Assembly (NCBI RefSeq): GCF_009755605.1
Contig: NZ_WPNZ01000018.1
Coordinates: 1 to 64,000, forward strand
Direction of reading: 5' to 3'
Origin: Streptomyces typhae
GTDB lineage: Bacteria; Actinomycetota; Actinomycetes; Streptomycetales; Streptomycetaceae
DNA: 64,000 nt
Shown: piece after piece, positions 32,815-41,076 of the stretch
Numbering within the stretch: the stretch's first letter is position 1
How the letters are laid out: each line of letters begins with the position of its first letter
Position numbers and translations under genes: made by a program
The notes under the pieces: model-generated
The model's database searches: none
Told to the model about the DNA's origin: nothing
Seen by the model: only the letters and a program-made list of their open reading frames with translations

Positions 32815-34173
32815 ATGGTGGTGTGCGGGCCGTTACGGCGGTACGGGAGAGCGTGGGCGGTGCTGGCCGCGTCGGTGGTGGGTCTGGCCGGGGTGGCGGC
32901 TGTGCCGGCGGGGCGGGCGGTGGCTGCCGCGCCCTCCGGCATCAACGTCATCGCGGTGCACAGCGGCAAGTGCGTGGCGGTCGAGGGCTCGTCGCAGCTT
33001 CCTGGCGCCCCGGTCGTCCAGGCCGAGTGCGCCGGGCAGGGAGGCGCCACGTGGACGCTGCGGCCCGCCTCGTCGGGTGGCGGGGCGGTGAACCTGGTGA
33101 ACGCGCTCAGCGGCCTGTGCCTGGAGCTCGGGAGTGTCTCCGGGACCGTGCGGGCGCGGCAGGCCGAGTGCGGCGGACAGGAGGCAGCGGACTTCCGCTT
33201 CGAGGACCGGGGCACGTTCGCGTGGATCCAGCCGTCGGCCGGCACACCGGCCCAGTGCGTCGAGGTCGTGGGGGCTTCGCACATCCATGGCGCTCCGCTC
33301 GGGCTCACCGACTGCCACGGCCGGACGGGCACGGCCTTCCGTCAGCGTCAGCCCCAGACCGGCAACGATCCGGTGGAGAGCCCGCAGGGTCCGGTGGTGT
33401 CGGTCGCCGACGTCGATGGTGACCGCAAGGGCGACCTGGTCGTCCTGGGGACCGAGGGCGTCGTGTCCGTCCGGCGGAACCTGGGCGGTCGTTTCGACAG
33501 CGGTGCGGCGTGGAGCAAGGGCTGGTCCAACTACCTCGGCAGGCCGGGCCAGGGGCGGCTGTACTTCGCCGACGTGACCGGCGACGGCAAGGCCGACATG
33601 GTCGTCCACGGCACCGACGGCGAAGTCAGCGTCCGCACCAACCTGGGCAACCACTTCGACGGCGGCACCGTGTGGAGCAGGAGCTGGTCCAACTACCTCG
33701 GCAGGCCGGGCCAGGGGCGGCTGTACTTCGCCGACGTGACCGGCGACGGCAAGGCCGACATGGTCGTCCACGGCACCGACGGCGAAGTGAGCATCCGCAC
33801 CAACAAGGGCAACCACTTCGACGGCGGCACTCCCTGGAGCAACAACTGGTCCAACTTCCTCGGCCACCCCGGACAAGGACGGCTCTACTTCGCCGACATG
33901 ACCGGCGACGCCAGAGCCGACATGGTCGTGCACGGCACCAACGGCGAAGTCAGCGTCCGCACCAACAAGGGCAACCACTTCGACGGCGGCACCGTGTGGA
34001 GCAGCAACTGGTCCAACTTCCTGGGCATGCCGGGGCAGGGGCGGCTGCACTTCGCCGATGTGCTGGGTGATGTGAAGGCCGATCTCGTGGTCCAGAGCGT
34101 CGAGGGCGCGGTCGGCGGCCGTACGAACCTGGGCGGGCGTTTCGACGGCGGGACACCGATGGGTGACATCTGA
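32815..34173 (+). CDS. Secreted beta-trefoil (ricin-type) lectin with four 54-residue FG-GAP repeats
   Basis: 452 residues: signal peptide (about 1-40, Ala/Val-rich, cleavage near AVAAA), ricin-type beta-trefoil (about 43-180; HSGKCVAVEG and GLCLELGS repeats) and a C-terminal FG-GAP region. The latter is four strict 54-residue repeats, each with FADVTGDGKADMVVHGTDGEVSVR-like content, which place an Asp-rich calcium-type loop in each blade. GGAGG lies 7 bases ahead of the ATG. Predicted extracellular glycan-binding protein without an enzyme domain. Same architecture as the gene at 11.9-13.5 kb but with far more regular repeats. Confidence 0.88.
   Translation: MVVCGPLRRYGRAWAVLAASVVGLAGVAAVPAGRAVAAAPSGINVIAVHSGKCVAVEGSSQLPGAPVVQAECAGQGGATWTLRPASSGGGAVNLVNALSGLCLELGSVSGTVRARQAECGGQEAADFRFEDRGTFAWIQPSAGTPAQCVEVVGASHIHGAPLGLTDCHGRTGTAFRQRQPQTGNDPVESPQGPVVSVADVDGDRKGDLVVLGTEGVVSVRRNLGGRFDSGAAWSKGWSNYLGRPGQGRLYFADVTGDGKADMVVHGTDGEVSVRTNLGNHFDGGTVWSRSWSNYLGRPGQGRLYFADVTGDGKADMVVHGTDGEVSIRTNKGNHFDGGTPWSNNWSNFLGHPGQGRLYFADMTGDARADMVVHGTNGEVSVRTNKGNHFDGGTVWSSNWSNFLGMPGQGRLHFADVLGDVKADLVVQSVEGAVGGRTNLGGRFDGGTPMGDI
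33523..34170 (+). repeat. Four tandem 162-bp coding repeats
   Basis: Repeats start at 33523, 33685, 33847 and 34009. The first two are almost identical over their first 110 bp, and the later two differ mostly by silent changes. This indicates recent in-frame duplication of one FG-GAP blade unit inside the lectin gene. Confidence 0.9.
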
Positions 34174-34280
34174 GGGTGGCTTCTCGTCCGGGGCCGCGGC
34201 GCTCGGCTCGCCGTGCGAGGGCCTCGTCGCCGGCCCCCGCGCGATCCGCGATGAGTTTCGCGGCCGTGATCGGTCTCATG

Positions 34281-34378
34281 CCCACGGACTCCGGAAGACC
34301 CACGGACACCGGAAGACCCACGGACTCCGGAAGTTCCACGGACACCGGCAGGAAGACCCACGGACACCGGCAGAAGGA
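34281..34378 (+). repeat. Five tandem 18-22-bp repeats upstream of the DHFR-like gene
   Basis: Units of the form CCCACGGAC(A/T)CCGGAAGA occupy 34281-34334 as three 18-bp copies, followed by two 22-bp copies containing CCGGCAGAAGGA. The array ends 11 bp before the next ATG and its last copy provides the GAAGGAAGAG ribosome site, so copy number could alter translation initiation. Confidence 0.8.
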
Positions 34379-34389
34379 AGAGACCGATC

Positions 34390-35079
34390 ATGCCCAACGG
34401 CCAGACCCCGCACAGCGGCACCACCTCCGCGGACCCCCACGCGGCCGCCCCTGCGGCCGTCCCTCCGGCCGTCCCCGGCTCGTCCCCGTCGGACACGGAA
34501 CGGCAGACCGCCTCAGGAAAGGTGCTCTGGCACTTCACGATGTCGCTCGACGGCTTCGTGGCGGGCCCCGACCACTCGATGGACTGGCTGTCGGGGTTCT
34601 CGTTCCGGCCCGGACTCGTCGAGGAGTACACCGGATCGACCGGCGCCGTGCTGGGCGGCCGGGACGGCTGGGACGCCTTCCCCGACCCCGGCAACCTCTA
34701 CGGAGGCGACTGGCAGGGCCCGGTGTTCGTCCTGACCAGCCACCCGGAGGACGCGGAGGCCGTCGGCGACGTGACCTTCCTGAACTGCGACGTGGCCGAG
34801 GCGGCCCGGATCGCGCTGCGGGCGGCCGGCGGCAAGAACCTGGAGGTCCTGTCTCCCACCATCGGACGGCAGCTCCTCGAACGGGGGCTGATCGACGAGA
34901 TCGACCTGCACATCGCGCCGGTGCTGCTGGGCGACGGGATCCGCCTGTTCGACAACCCGGGCGGGGCCCCCGTCCGCCTCGGCCTCCGCGGCGGGGCGGA
35001 CCCCGCGGCCGTGGTGAACGTGCGCTACCGGCCGATCCGGGCGGCCGGGGAAGCGGAGTCAGGCACCGACCGGTCCTGA
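34390..35079 (+). CDS. Dihydrofolate-reductase-like protein (RibD C-terminal family)
   Basis: 229 residues; the first 40 are Ala/Pro/Ser-rich and probably disordered. The rest shows the family pattern: a first strand with WHFTMSLDGFVAGPD, GGRDGWDAF, the VLTSHP strand, a GGKNLEVLSPTIGRQLL segment and the C-terminal HIAPVLLGDGIRLFD block typical of RibD_C proteins. The family binds NADPH; most members outside folate and riboflavin synthesis have no known substrate. The start is uncertain because a later start would remove the tail; the ribosome site lies inside the upstream tandem repeat. Its 3' end overlaps the opposing LysR gene by 21 bp. Confidence 0.85.
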   Translation: MPNGQTPHSGTTSADPHAAAPAAVPPAVPGSSPSDTERQTASGKVLWHFTMSLDGFVAGPDHSMDWLSGFSFRPGLVEEYTGSTGAVLGGRDGWDAFPDPGNLYGGDWQGPVFVLTSHPEDAEAVGDVTFLNCDVAEAARIALRAAGGKNLEVLSPTIGRQLLERGLIDEIDLHIAPVLLGDGIRLFDNPGGAPVRLGLRGGADPAAVVNVRYRPIRAAGEAESGTDRS

Positions 35080-35901
35080 CGGCCGCGCGTCCCGGCGCAG
35101 CGTCGAGGCGGCGACGTCCAGGAAGTCCCGTACGGGGCCCGCGCAGGCGTTCTCCGGCACCGCCAGGCAGGTCTCGACGGGCAGGGCGTCGGTGACGGGA
35201 AGATGGACGAGGTCGGAGCGGGAGTAGGAGCCCGCGACGCTGAGAGGGACGAGTGCCAGGCCCTGCCCGGCGGCGATGAGCTCGAACTTCTCGTCGAGCG
35301 ACGACGTCCGCCGCGTCCTGACGTCGAGGATCTCCTCACCGTCGAGATCGGCCGACGTGAGGGCGTGCCGGCCCGCGAGCGGATGCGACACGGGCAGGCA
35401 CGCCACCTTCGTCTCGTGGCCGACGGGAACGGTACGCAGCCCCGAGTCCTCGAAGGGACGCCGCAGGAAGCCGACGTGCGCGCGGCCGTCGCGCAGCGGC
35501 GCGTCCTGCTCCCACCAGCGCAGCGGGAAGACATCGATCTCGACCTCCGGGTGCTCCGCCGCGTACACCCGGATCGCTTCCGACACGTGCAGGCCCGGCG
35601 AGAAGGCGACGACGAGGCGCTGCTCGCCGCGCTCCGCCTCGTGCACGCGCCGCAGGGCCGCGGTCACCACCGTGGTGATGCTCCGCGCCTCCTCGTACAA
35701 CCGCTGCCCCGCCGGGGTCAGTTCGACGCTGCGCGTGGTCCGCTCGAACAGCCGGCACCCCAGCTCCTGCTCGAACGCGCGGATCTGCCGGCTGAGGACC
35801 GGCTGCGCGATGAACAGCGTCTGTGCCGCCCGGCCGAAGTGCCGGTGCTCGGCCACCGCGACGAAGTAGCGGAGCTTCCGCAGATCCAGGTCCAGATCCA
35901 T
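35059..35901 (-). CDS. LysR-family transcriptional regulator
   Basis: 280 residues with the N-terminal helix-turn-helix (about 8-65; KLRYFVAVAEHRHFGRAAQTL) and an effector-binding domain. The start MDLDLDLRKLRYF is standard for the group. It is divergent from the SDR gene, and repeated GGGTGCTC boxes occupy the 156 bp between them, the likely control region. The 3' end overlaps the DHFR-like gene convergently. Ligand unknown. Confidence 0.93.
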   Translation of the reverse strand: MDLDLDLRKLRYFVAVAEHRHFGRAAQTLFIAQPVLSRQIRAFEQELGCRLFERTTRSVELTPAGQRLYEEARSITTVVTAALRRVHEAERGEQRLVVAFSPGLHVSEAIRVYAAEHPEVEIDVFPLRWWEQDAPLRDGRAHVGFLRRPFEDSGLRTVPVGHETKVACLPVSHPLAGRHALTSADLDGEEILDVRTRRTSSLDEKFELIAAGQGLALVPLSVAGSYSRSDLVHLPVTDALPVETCLAVPENACAGPVRDFLDVAASTLRRDARPSGPVGA

Positions 35902-35978
35902 GCCTCGACGGTATCAATGTGATCGGAAGAGTATTGGACGCCCGGTCGGGGGCGCCCGGAGACTTGGCTGTCGATCGA

Positions 35979-36038
35979 GAGCACCCGACTCGAACACTCG
36001 GTCAAGGGTGCTCGTCCCATGAATCGACCAGGGTGCTC
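35979..36038. promoter_or_regulatory. Inverted and direct GGGTGCTC boxes between LysR and SDR genes
   Basis: GAGCACCC (35979-35986) is the exact complement of GGGTGCTC at 36006-36013, which recurs at 36031-36038 in a longer direct repeat GGGTGCTCG(A/T)CCCA. The set lies just ahead of the SDR start and is the best candidate for LysR binding. Confidence 0.6.
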
Positions 36039-36057
36039 GACCCACGAGAGGAACGAC

Positions 36058-36753
36058 ATGACCGACCACCACGGGACCGCCCTCGTCGTCGGCGCCTCCA
36101 GGACCATCGGCCTCGGCCTCGCCGGCGAGTTCCTGCGCCGCGGCTGGGACGTGATCGGCACGGTGCGCGGCAGCCGGCGCACCGGCCTGCACGACCTGGC
36201 CGACGCCTCGGCGGGCCGGCTGACCGTCGAGTCGCTGGAGATGACCGAGCCCGAGCAGATCTCGGCCCTGCGCGACCGGTTGGCGTCGCGCACCCTCGAC
36301 CTGCTCTTCGTCAACGCCGCCATCACCCGCGGGGACGTCCCGATCGGCGAGGTCCCGACGGTCATGTTCACCGACGTCATGGTGACCAACGCCCTCAGCC
36401 CGATGCGTGTCGTCCACACCCTCCTGCCGCTGGTCGACCCGGCGGGGACCGTCGGTGTCATGTCCTCGGACCAGGGCAGCATCTCGTTGAACACCGAGGG
36501 CGGCCAGGACCTCTACCGGGCGAGCAAGTCCGCCCTCAACCAGCTGATGCGCTGCTACGCCGCCGCCCGCGCCGAGGACACCCGGACCTATCTGCTCCTG
36601 GACCCGGGCTGGGTGCGCACGGAACTCGGCGGCTTCGAGGCCGACCTCGCGGTGGAGGAGAGCGTCCCCGGTGTCGCGGAGACCATCGAGCGCCACCGGG
36701 GGAAGCGCGGTCTGCACTTCGTGGACCACGAGGGACAGGTCGTGGCCTGGTAG
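36058..36753 (+). CDS. Short-chain dehydrogenase/reductase
   Basis: 231 residues of classical SDR form: cofactor loop VVGASRTIGLGL (TGxxxGxG-like), the NAA segment FVNAAITRG, the catalytic Tyr/Lys in YRASKSALNQ and the PGW segment LLDPGWVRTELGG. The serine before the Tyr is found in VMSSDQGS. All catalytic residues are present. An ATG with GAGAGGA 6 bases upstream is preferred to an in-frame ATG 13 codons earlier that would add a tail lying in the operator boxes. Presumed target of the divergent LysR. Substrate unknown. Confidence 0.9.
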   Translation: MTDHHGTALVVGASRTIGLGLAGEFLRRGWDVIGTVRGSRRTGLHDLADASAGRLTVESLEMTEPEQISALRDRLASRTLDLLFVNAAITRGDVPIGEVPTVMFTDVMVTNALSPMRVVHTLLPLVDPAGTVGVMSSDQGSISLNTEGGQDLYRASKSALNQLMRCYAAARAEDTRTYLLLDPGWVRTELGGFEADLAVEESVPGVAETIERHRGKRGLHFVDHEGQVVAW

Positions 36754-36787
36754 GCACCGGCCCCCAGGAGGGACCGGCGGCCGCCGC

Positions 36788-37504
36788 TCAGCCGAACCTG
36801 CCCGCCGAGGCCCGGTGGAACGTCTTGGGCCGCCGGGACCCGCGCCGGCGGTCGGTCAGCGCCGCAAGCAGCTCGGCGGGGTCGGGCCGCCGGTCCTCGC
36901 TGAGGTAGCGGATGCCGTCGCCCGTCGGCGGGGCGCCGGTCCCCGTGCCGATCGGATCCCGCCGGCAGACGGCCGTCCGCCATCCGTAGCGCTCGTCCCA
37001 GACCAGGGCGGGCGTGCCGGACCCGTTCAGGAGGACCGCCGCGGCGAGCGCGTCGCCGTCCAGGTGCTGTACGTGGATGTCCTGCTCGTCGGCGAGACCG
37101 GCGTCGACCAGGATGTCGGCGACGCGCCGCAGATAGGGCCTGATCCGTCGGGTGCGCATCTCGACCGCGGCGCAGACCAGGGCCGTGCGCCGCGCCGCCA
37201 CCGGGTAGCCGAGACGCGTGGCCGCCTCGTGGGGGCTCAGGGTCGGTTCCCTCTGCAGCAGGTCGGCGATGCGCTCGCCGCGCAGCCGCGTCAGGGCTCG
37301 GGCGGCCGCGTCGTGGGAGAGGCCGACGAGCTCCTGCACCGTCGCGAGTGTCACCTCCGGATCCTCGTCGAGCAGCTCGGCCACTCCTGGGGCAGCACCG
37401 TCCCGGGTCCTGTCGGCACGGCAGGGGCCGGTGCCCGCGCCCGTGGCGGAGGCCGGCTCGTCGATGTTCCTGGTGCGCTTGCGGCGTTCGGCGCAGATCA
37501 TCAT
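36788..37504 (-). CDS. DUF6292-like protein with helical N-terminal region
   Basis: 238 residues. The first half is helical and Arg/Glu/Ala-rich with two similar segments (VATVQELVGLSH and EATRLGYPVAARR) that look like helix-turn-helix-type motifs. The second half (about 120-195) has YLRRVADILVDAG and PALVWDERYGWRTAV, the hallmark of DUF6292, a Streptomyces family of unknown function. AGGAG lies 7 bases before the first of two adjacent ATG codons. The combination suggests a DNA-associated regulator, but no function is established. Confidence 0.75.
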   Translation of the reverse strand: MMICAERRKRTRNIDEPASATGAGTGPCRADRTRDGAAPGVAELLDEDPEVTLATVQELVGLSHDAAARALTRLRGERIADLLQREPTLSPHEAATRLGYPVAARRTALVCAAVEMRTRRIRPYLRRVADILVDAGLADEQDIHVQHLDGDALAAAVLLNGSGTPALVWDERYGWRTAVCRRDPIGTGTGAPPTGDGIRYLSEDRRPDPAELLAALTDRRRGSRRPKTFHRASAGRFG

Positions 37505-37548
37505 CTGTTGCTCCTGGTCGGTGTGGGGGACGCGGCGCGTGGGCCGCG

Positions 37549-37580
37549 CCGGGCGCCGCCGGTCCTCCGGCGGCGCCCGG
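37549..37580 (-). terminator. Hairpin terminator after the FG-GAP protein gene
   Basis: A perfect 14-bp stem CCGGGCGCCGCCGG with a TCCT loop lies immediately beyond the stop codon of the minus-strand FG-GAP gene. Confidence 0.82.
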
Positions 37581-37586
37581 TCGTCA

Positions 37587-38330
37587 TCAGGAGCAGGGCT
37601 TGTAGAAGTGCTTCCACCCGCTGGTGGGCATCGACGGCGGCTCGGCGGGGGTGCCGCTCGCGCCGTACCTCTGCTGCTGCTCGTAGCTGTACTCGCCGGG
37701 TCCGCTGCCCGGCTTCGTCAGGCGCACGGACCGCTCCCAGACGCCGTCACCGTCGTTGTTGAGGATCGCGAGGTCCGGGTACGCGTCGTTGCCGTAGTTG
37801 GCGACACGGAGCTGCTTGGCCTCGCCGTGGTCGCCGATGTCGGAGTGGCGGGCGTGGGCGGAGCTCAGGTTCGAGCGCTTCAGGGGGCCGGGGCGGTACT
37901 GCGCGACGCGGGCCTTGTTGGGGTCGTCCCCGCCGGACGGCTCGACGATGTTGACGACGATGTCGAGGGTGCCGTCCTTCTGGAAGTCGGCGACCGCGGC
38001 GGTCGCGACCTCACCGGTCCTCTTGCCGATCAGCTTGCTGACGGAAGTCTTGGCGCCGAACGAGCCGCTCGCGGTCCCCCACTGGACGGTCGTACTGAGC
38101 CCGGTGTGCCCGGGGTTCGAGATCTTGTCCGGGCGGCCGTCGCCGTCGAGGTCGCCGATCAGCGTGGTGGCGCCGGCCAGACACGGGGCGGCCGCGGCGG
38201 CCTTGCCGGACCGGTGCCCGCCGGTCGCGTCCGACGAGCCGGACGCGTTGGCCTGGTATCCGGCGACGGTCAGGGTCAGGGCGACGGCCGCGACCGGCGC
38301 GGCCATCAGACGTGAACGCTTGCGAAGCAT
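37587..38330 (-). CDS. Secreted FG-GAP/VCBS-repeat protein
   Basis: 247 residues with a signal peptide (MLRKRSRLMAAPVAAVALTL, cleavage near NASGS at residue 30). The mature part has FG-GAP-type loops GDLDGDGRPDK, ADFQKDGTLD and ANYGNDAYPD, about three beta-propeller units, and a conserved Cys at each end. It lacks the trefoil domain of the two larger FG-GAP proteins in the window. GAGGAG upstream fixes the start at the LRKRS methionine. Role unknown; probably extracellular binding. Confidence 0.8.
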   Translation of the reverse strand: MLRKRSRLMAAPVAAVALTLTVAGYQANASGSSDATGGHRSGKAAAAAPCLAGATTLIGDLDGDGRPDKISNPGHTGLSTTVQWGTASGSFGAKTSVSKLIGKRTGEVATAAVADFQKDGTLDIVVNIVEPSGGDDPNKARVAQYRPGPLKRSNLSSAHARHSDIGDHGEAKQLRVANYGNDAYPDLAILNNDGDGVWERSVRLTKPGSGPGEYSYEQQQRYGASGTPAEPPSMPTSGWKHFYKPCS

Positions 38331-38679
38331 CTGCGAACTCCTCGTTTCTTTGCTGCCCGGTCGTGCTCCAGGTCCGGCCCTCTCGCCGCGCCGCACGAAG
38401 TGACGTTCTCGGTGCGGGGCGTGGGGATCTTTCGGACGAGCACGACTCCACCCTGCGGCGGGACCCGTCCCAGCCGCCACGAAAGCCGGACAGTTCGGGA
38501 CGCTGGAACGCGAGAACGCTCCTTGACCTGCGGGAACATAAGAAGCCTGGAACGGCCGGGTGGAACGCGCCCGAGCCGCGAAAGCGCCCGTGAGGCGCCC
38601 CGGGAGGCACGCGACACCCGCGAGCGGACTGTCGGGCACCGGTCGAGACAGCCGCGCCGACCGGCCGGGACTTGTCGAT
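38331..38679. other. Intergenic region upstream of two divergent genes
   Basis: About 350 bp between the FG-GAP gene and the DUF2975 gene. It contains several GGAACG-rich stretches near 38500-38570 but no supported coding frame or RNA gene. Both promoters must lie here or in the operator region just downstream. Confidence 0.5.
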
Positions 38680-38722
38680 TATCGATACGTTGCCCTACGC
38701 TCCAGCATATCGAAAAACGATA
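38680..38722. promoter_or_regulatory. TATCGATA and TATCG-N5-CGATA operator-like sites
   Basis: A palindrome TATCGATA (38680-38687) and an inverted repeat TATCGAAAAACGATA (38708-38722) lie just upstream of the DUF2975 start; the second ends 12 bp before it. They share the TATCG half. They are likely sites for the XRE-type regulator encoded as the second gene of the unit, or for autoregulation with it. Confidence 0.6.
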
Positions 38723-38734
38723 GGAAGGCACGCG

Positions 38735-39322
38735 GTGAACACACGACTCACGAAGGTCCTCGCCTCGATCACCTTTGCACTGGCGATGGTCTGCGGGCTT
38801 GCGTTCGTCGGCAAGGGGGTCATACGCATGCTCGACGACGGGGCGATCTGCGCGCAGACGGGCTTCTGGGCGAACGCCTCTCTGGCCCCCGACAGCCTGC
38901 CGGTCGCCGAGGGCGTTAAGGCGTCGAGCAGCGCCGCGCGGCTGTGCCAGGACGCTCCCTCGGTGGGGCAGCGGGCGGCCGACCTCGGGGGCGAACTGCC
39001 CTGGCTGCTCTTCGCGTGCCTCGCCCTGCTGCTGTTCTCCCGGCTGCTCGACACCGTCCTGCTGAAGGGCCCGTTCACCGACGCGGTCTCCCAGCGGCTC
39101 ACGGTGCTCGGCTGGTTCGTCACCGCGGGCACCCCGCTGGCCGGTCTCGTCGTGGGCTGGTCGCACTCCTGGCTCGTCGACAGCATGGCGCCCGTGGTGG
39201 GCTCCGGGCCGACGGTCACCGGACCGCAGGTGCTCATCCTGGCCGGTCTCGCCGCGGTGATCATGGGGAAGATCATGCGCGAGGGCGTGCGCATGCGAGA
39301 GGACCTCGAAGGGACCATCTGA
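38735..39322 (+). CDS. DUF2975 membrane protein
   Basis: 195 residues with four predicted transmembrane segments (near 10-30, 85-105, 125-145 and 160-180). The FTDAVSQRLTVLGWFV block and IMREGVRMREDLEGTI tail match DUF2975. These proteins are almost always encoded beside a small Cro/CI-like regulator of the YozG type, as here, where the next ATG overlaps the stop (TGATG). They may hold the regulator at the membrane or modulate it, but no mechanism is established. GTG start with AGGAAGG upstream. Confidence 0.88.
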   Translation: MNTRLTKVLASITFALAMVCGLAFVGKGVIRMLDDGAICAQTGFWANASLAPDSLPVAEGVKASSSAARLCQDAPSVGQRAADLGGELPWLLFACLALLLFSRLLDTVLLKGPFTDAVSQRLTVLGWFVTAGTPLAGLVVGWSHSWLVDSMAPVVGSGPTVTGPQVLILAGLAAVIMGKIMREGVRMREDLEGTI

Positions 39323-39564
39323 TGCCGGAGGAGGAGCCACACTCGATCCGGATCCACCTCGACCGGGTCCTCGCGGAGCGCGGTATGACGCTCACCGAGC
39401 TGTCCGAGCAGGTGGGCATCACCGTGGTCAACCTGTCCGTGCTCAAGAACGGGCGGGCCAGGGCCATCCGGTTCTCCACGCTGTCGAGGATCTGCGACGT
39501 CCTGCGGTGCCAGCCGGGAGACCTGATCACCCACGAGCCCACCGACCCCACCGAGCCGGCCTGA
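39322..39564 (+). CDS. Small XRE/Cro-type helix-turn-helix regulator (YozG-like)
   Basis: 80 residues consisting of one helix-turn-helix domain: HLDRVLAERGMTLTELSEQVGITVVNLSVLKNGRARAIRFSTL, ending with a CDVLRCQPGDLI helix typical of YozG-like partners of DUF2975. The ATG overlaps the previous stop, so expression is coupled. Expected to bind the TATCG repeats upstream of the pair. Confidence 0.9.
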   Translation: MPEEEPHSIRIHLDRVLAERGMTLTELSEQVGITVVNLSVLKNGRARAIRFSTLSRICDVLRCQPGDLITHEPTDPTEPA

Positions 39565-39608
39565 CAGGCCGGTCCGGCGGGGCGGTGAGCGGTATCAGCC
39601 GACGGGCG

Positions 39609-40745
39609 TCACGCCGGATCGATGCGGTAGACGCTGCCGCCGATGTCGAGGACGTACAGCTCGTTCCTGGATCCCTGGATGAACGAGATGACCTCGCCGC
39701 CGCTGACCTGGAGGTCGCTGACGCCCGTCACCTTGCCGTTCTTCAGCTTCAGCGCCCGGACGGTGCCGTCGCAGTAGTCGCTGTACACGTACTGGCCCCT
39801 GAGGGCCGGGATGGCCTTGCCGCGGTAGACGTATCCACCGGTCACCGAGCAGCCCAGGCCGTTGCGGTCGTACTCGAACACCGGCGGCACATGGTTCTCG
39901 GGCTCGGTGGCGTCCCGGAAGGGATGGTTGCCCTCCATCCGGGACCAGCCGTAGTTCTCGCCGCCCTTGCTCTTGGCCGACGCCCAGTCGATCTCCTCCC
40001 AGGCACTCTGGCCGACGTCACCGATCAACAGGTCACCGGTGCCCGCGTCGAAGGAGAACCGCCAGGGATTGCGCAGCCCGTACGACCAGATCTCGCCCTT
40101 CGCCTTCGCGTCGCCGACGAACGGGTTGTCCTTCGGGATCGCGTACGGCTTGCCGCCCCGCGGGTCGATCCGGACCAGCTTGCCGAGCAGCGTGTCGAGG
40201 TTCTGCCCGTTGCCGTGCGGGTCGCCGCCCGCGCCGCCGTCGCCGAACGCGATGTAGAGGTAGCCGTCGGGGCCGAACTTGATGTCGCCGCCGTTGTGGT
40301 TCGAGTACGGCTGCGTCTGCGTGAGCACCGTACGGCGGGTCTCCGTCCGGATCTTTCCGTGCCGCACGGCGAACTCGTCGATGGTGCTGGTGCCTTCGAG
40401 GTTCGTGAACGAGATGTACAGGTGCGCGAACTTCTTGTCGAACGCGATGCCCAGCAGGCCGCGCTCGCCGTCGGTGGTGGTCTCGGCGGAGATGTCGAGG
40501 ACCGGCTCACTGAGTCCGCGCGCGCTCAACACCCTGACGGTGCCCGCGCGTTCGGCGACCCACACGGTGCCGCCGGGACCGGCGGCGCCCGCGATCGGGT
40601 TCTTGGCCGTGGCCACCTTCTTGAGCTGGACCTTGGGGGTGTCTCGCGGGGCGGGGGACTCGTCGGCCGATGCCGTGGTCAGGGCGAGGGAGGCAGTCAG
40701 GCAGAGCGCGCCTACGATCGCCGAGCTTCTGGTGCGAACGTTCAC
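39609..40745 (-). CDS. Exported PQQ-type soluble aldose/glucose dehydrogenase family protein
   Basis: 378 residues with a signal peptide (MNVRTRSSAIVGALCL, cleavage near ASA at 27). The six-bladed propeller signature is complete: GLLGIAFD, YSNHNGGDIKFGPDGYLYIAFGDGG with the presumed catalytic His, GLRNPWRFSFD, and GENYGWSRMEG. These belong to aldose sugar dehydrogenases of the sGDH/YliI group, which use pyrroloquinoline quinone to oxidise sugars outside the cytoplasm. AGGAGG 6 bases upstream fixes the GTG start. No PQQ biosynthesis gene is nearby, so cofactor supply is uncertain and the protein may not be a PQQ enzyme. Confidence 0.88.
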   Translation of the reverse strand: MNVRTRSSAIVGALCLTASLALTTASADESPAPRDTPKVQLKKVATAKNPIAGAAGPGGTVWVAERAGTVRVLSARGLSEPVLDISAETTTDGERGLLGIAFDKKFAHLYISFTNLEGTSTIDEFAVRHGKIRTETRRTVLTQTQPYSNHNGGDIKFGPDGYLYIAFGDGGAGGDPHGNGQNLDTLLGKLVRIDPRGGKPYAIPKDNPFVGDAKAKGEIWSYGLRNPWRFSFDAGTGDLLIGDVGQSAWEEIDWASAKSKGGENYGWSRMEGNHPFRDATEPENHVPPVFEYDRNGLGCSVTGGYVYRGKAIPALRGQYVYSDYCDGTVRALKLKNGKVTGVSDLQVSGGEVISFIQGSRNELYVLDIGGSVYRIDPA

Positions 40746-41076
40746 CGTGATCCTCCTGGAGGCGGCGAAGGGAAAGGTCACCCGGCTGCTCGGGACAGAG
40801 GTGGAGGGGGTGTCGTCCGCGCCGGCACGCAACCTGGGTGGGGGGGATGGTGTGCTACTGGCTGCGGATGAGAATACTGGGACATGCGTGCCTGGTATAG
40901 ACCATGACTTCAACCAACTGCCGGGCACGAACGGCGCACACCGACACTTTCGGCCGCCGACCGTCATTTGCTGCCCGCATGTCCCGGCCACACTGTCGTG
41001 GCGTGACGGTGACGGATAGACTGAACGCGCACGGTCAGGCAGGCGGCCGCAGTGACCATCGAGTCCGAGGGGTTCC
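40746..41076. other. Intergenic region between divergent genes
   Basis: 330 bp upstream of both the aldose dehydrogenase and the receiver-domain gene. No coding frame is supported. A TAGACT hexamer near 41014 could be a -10 element for the receiver gene, but no matching -35 is seen. Confidence 0.45.

Noticed and set aside
34390..36753. DHFR-like, LysR and SDR genes as part of the PKS-NRPS cluster
   Set aside because: They are separated by a secreted lectin, have their own control region with GGGTGCTC boxes and are not needed for the predicted chemistry.
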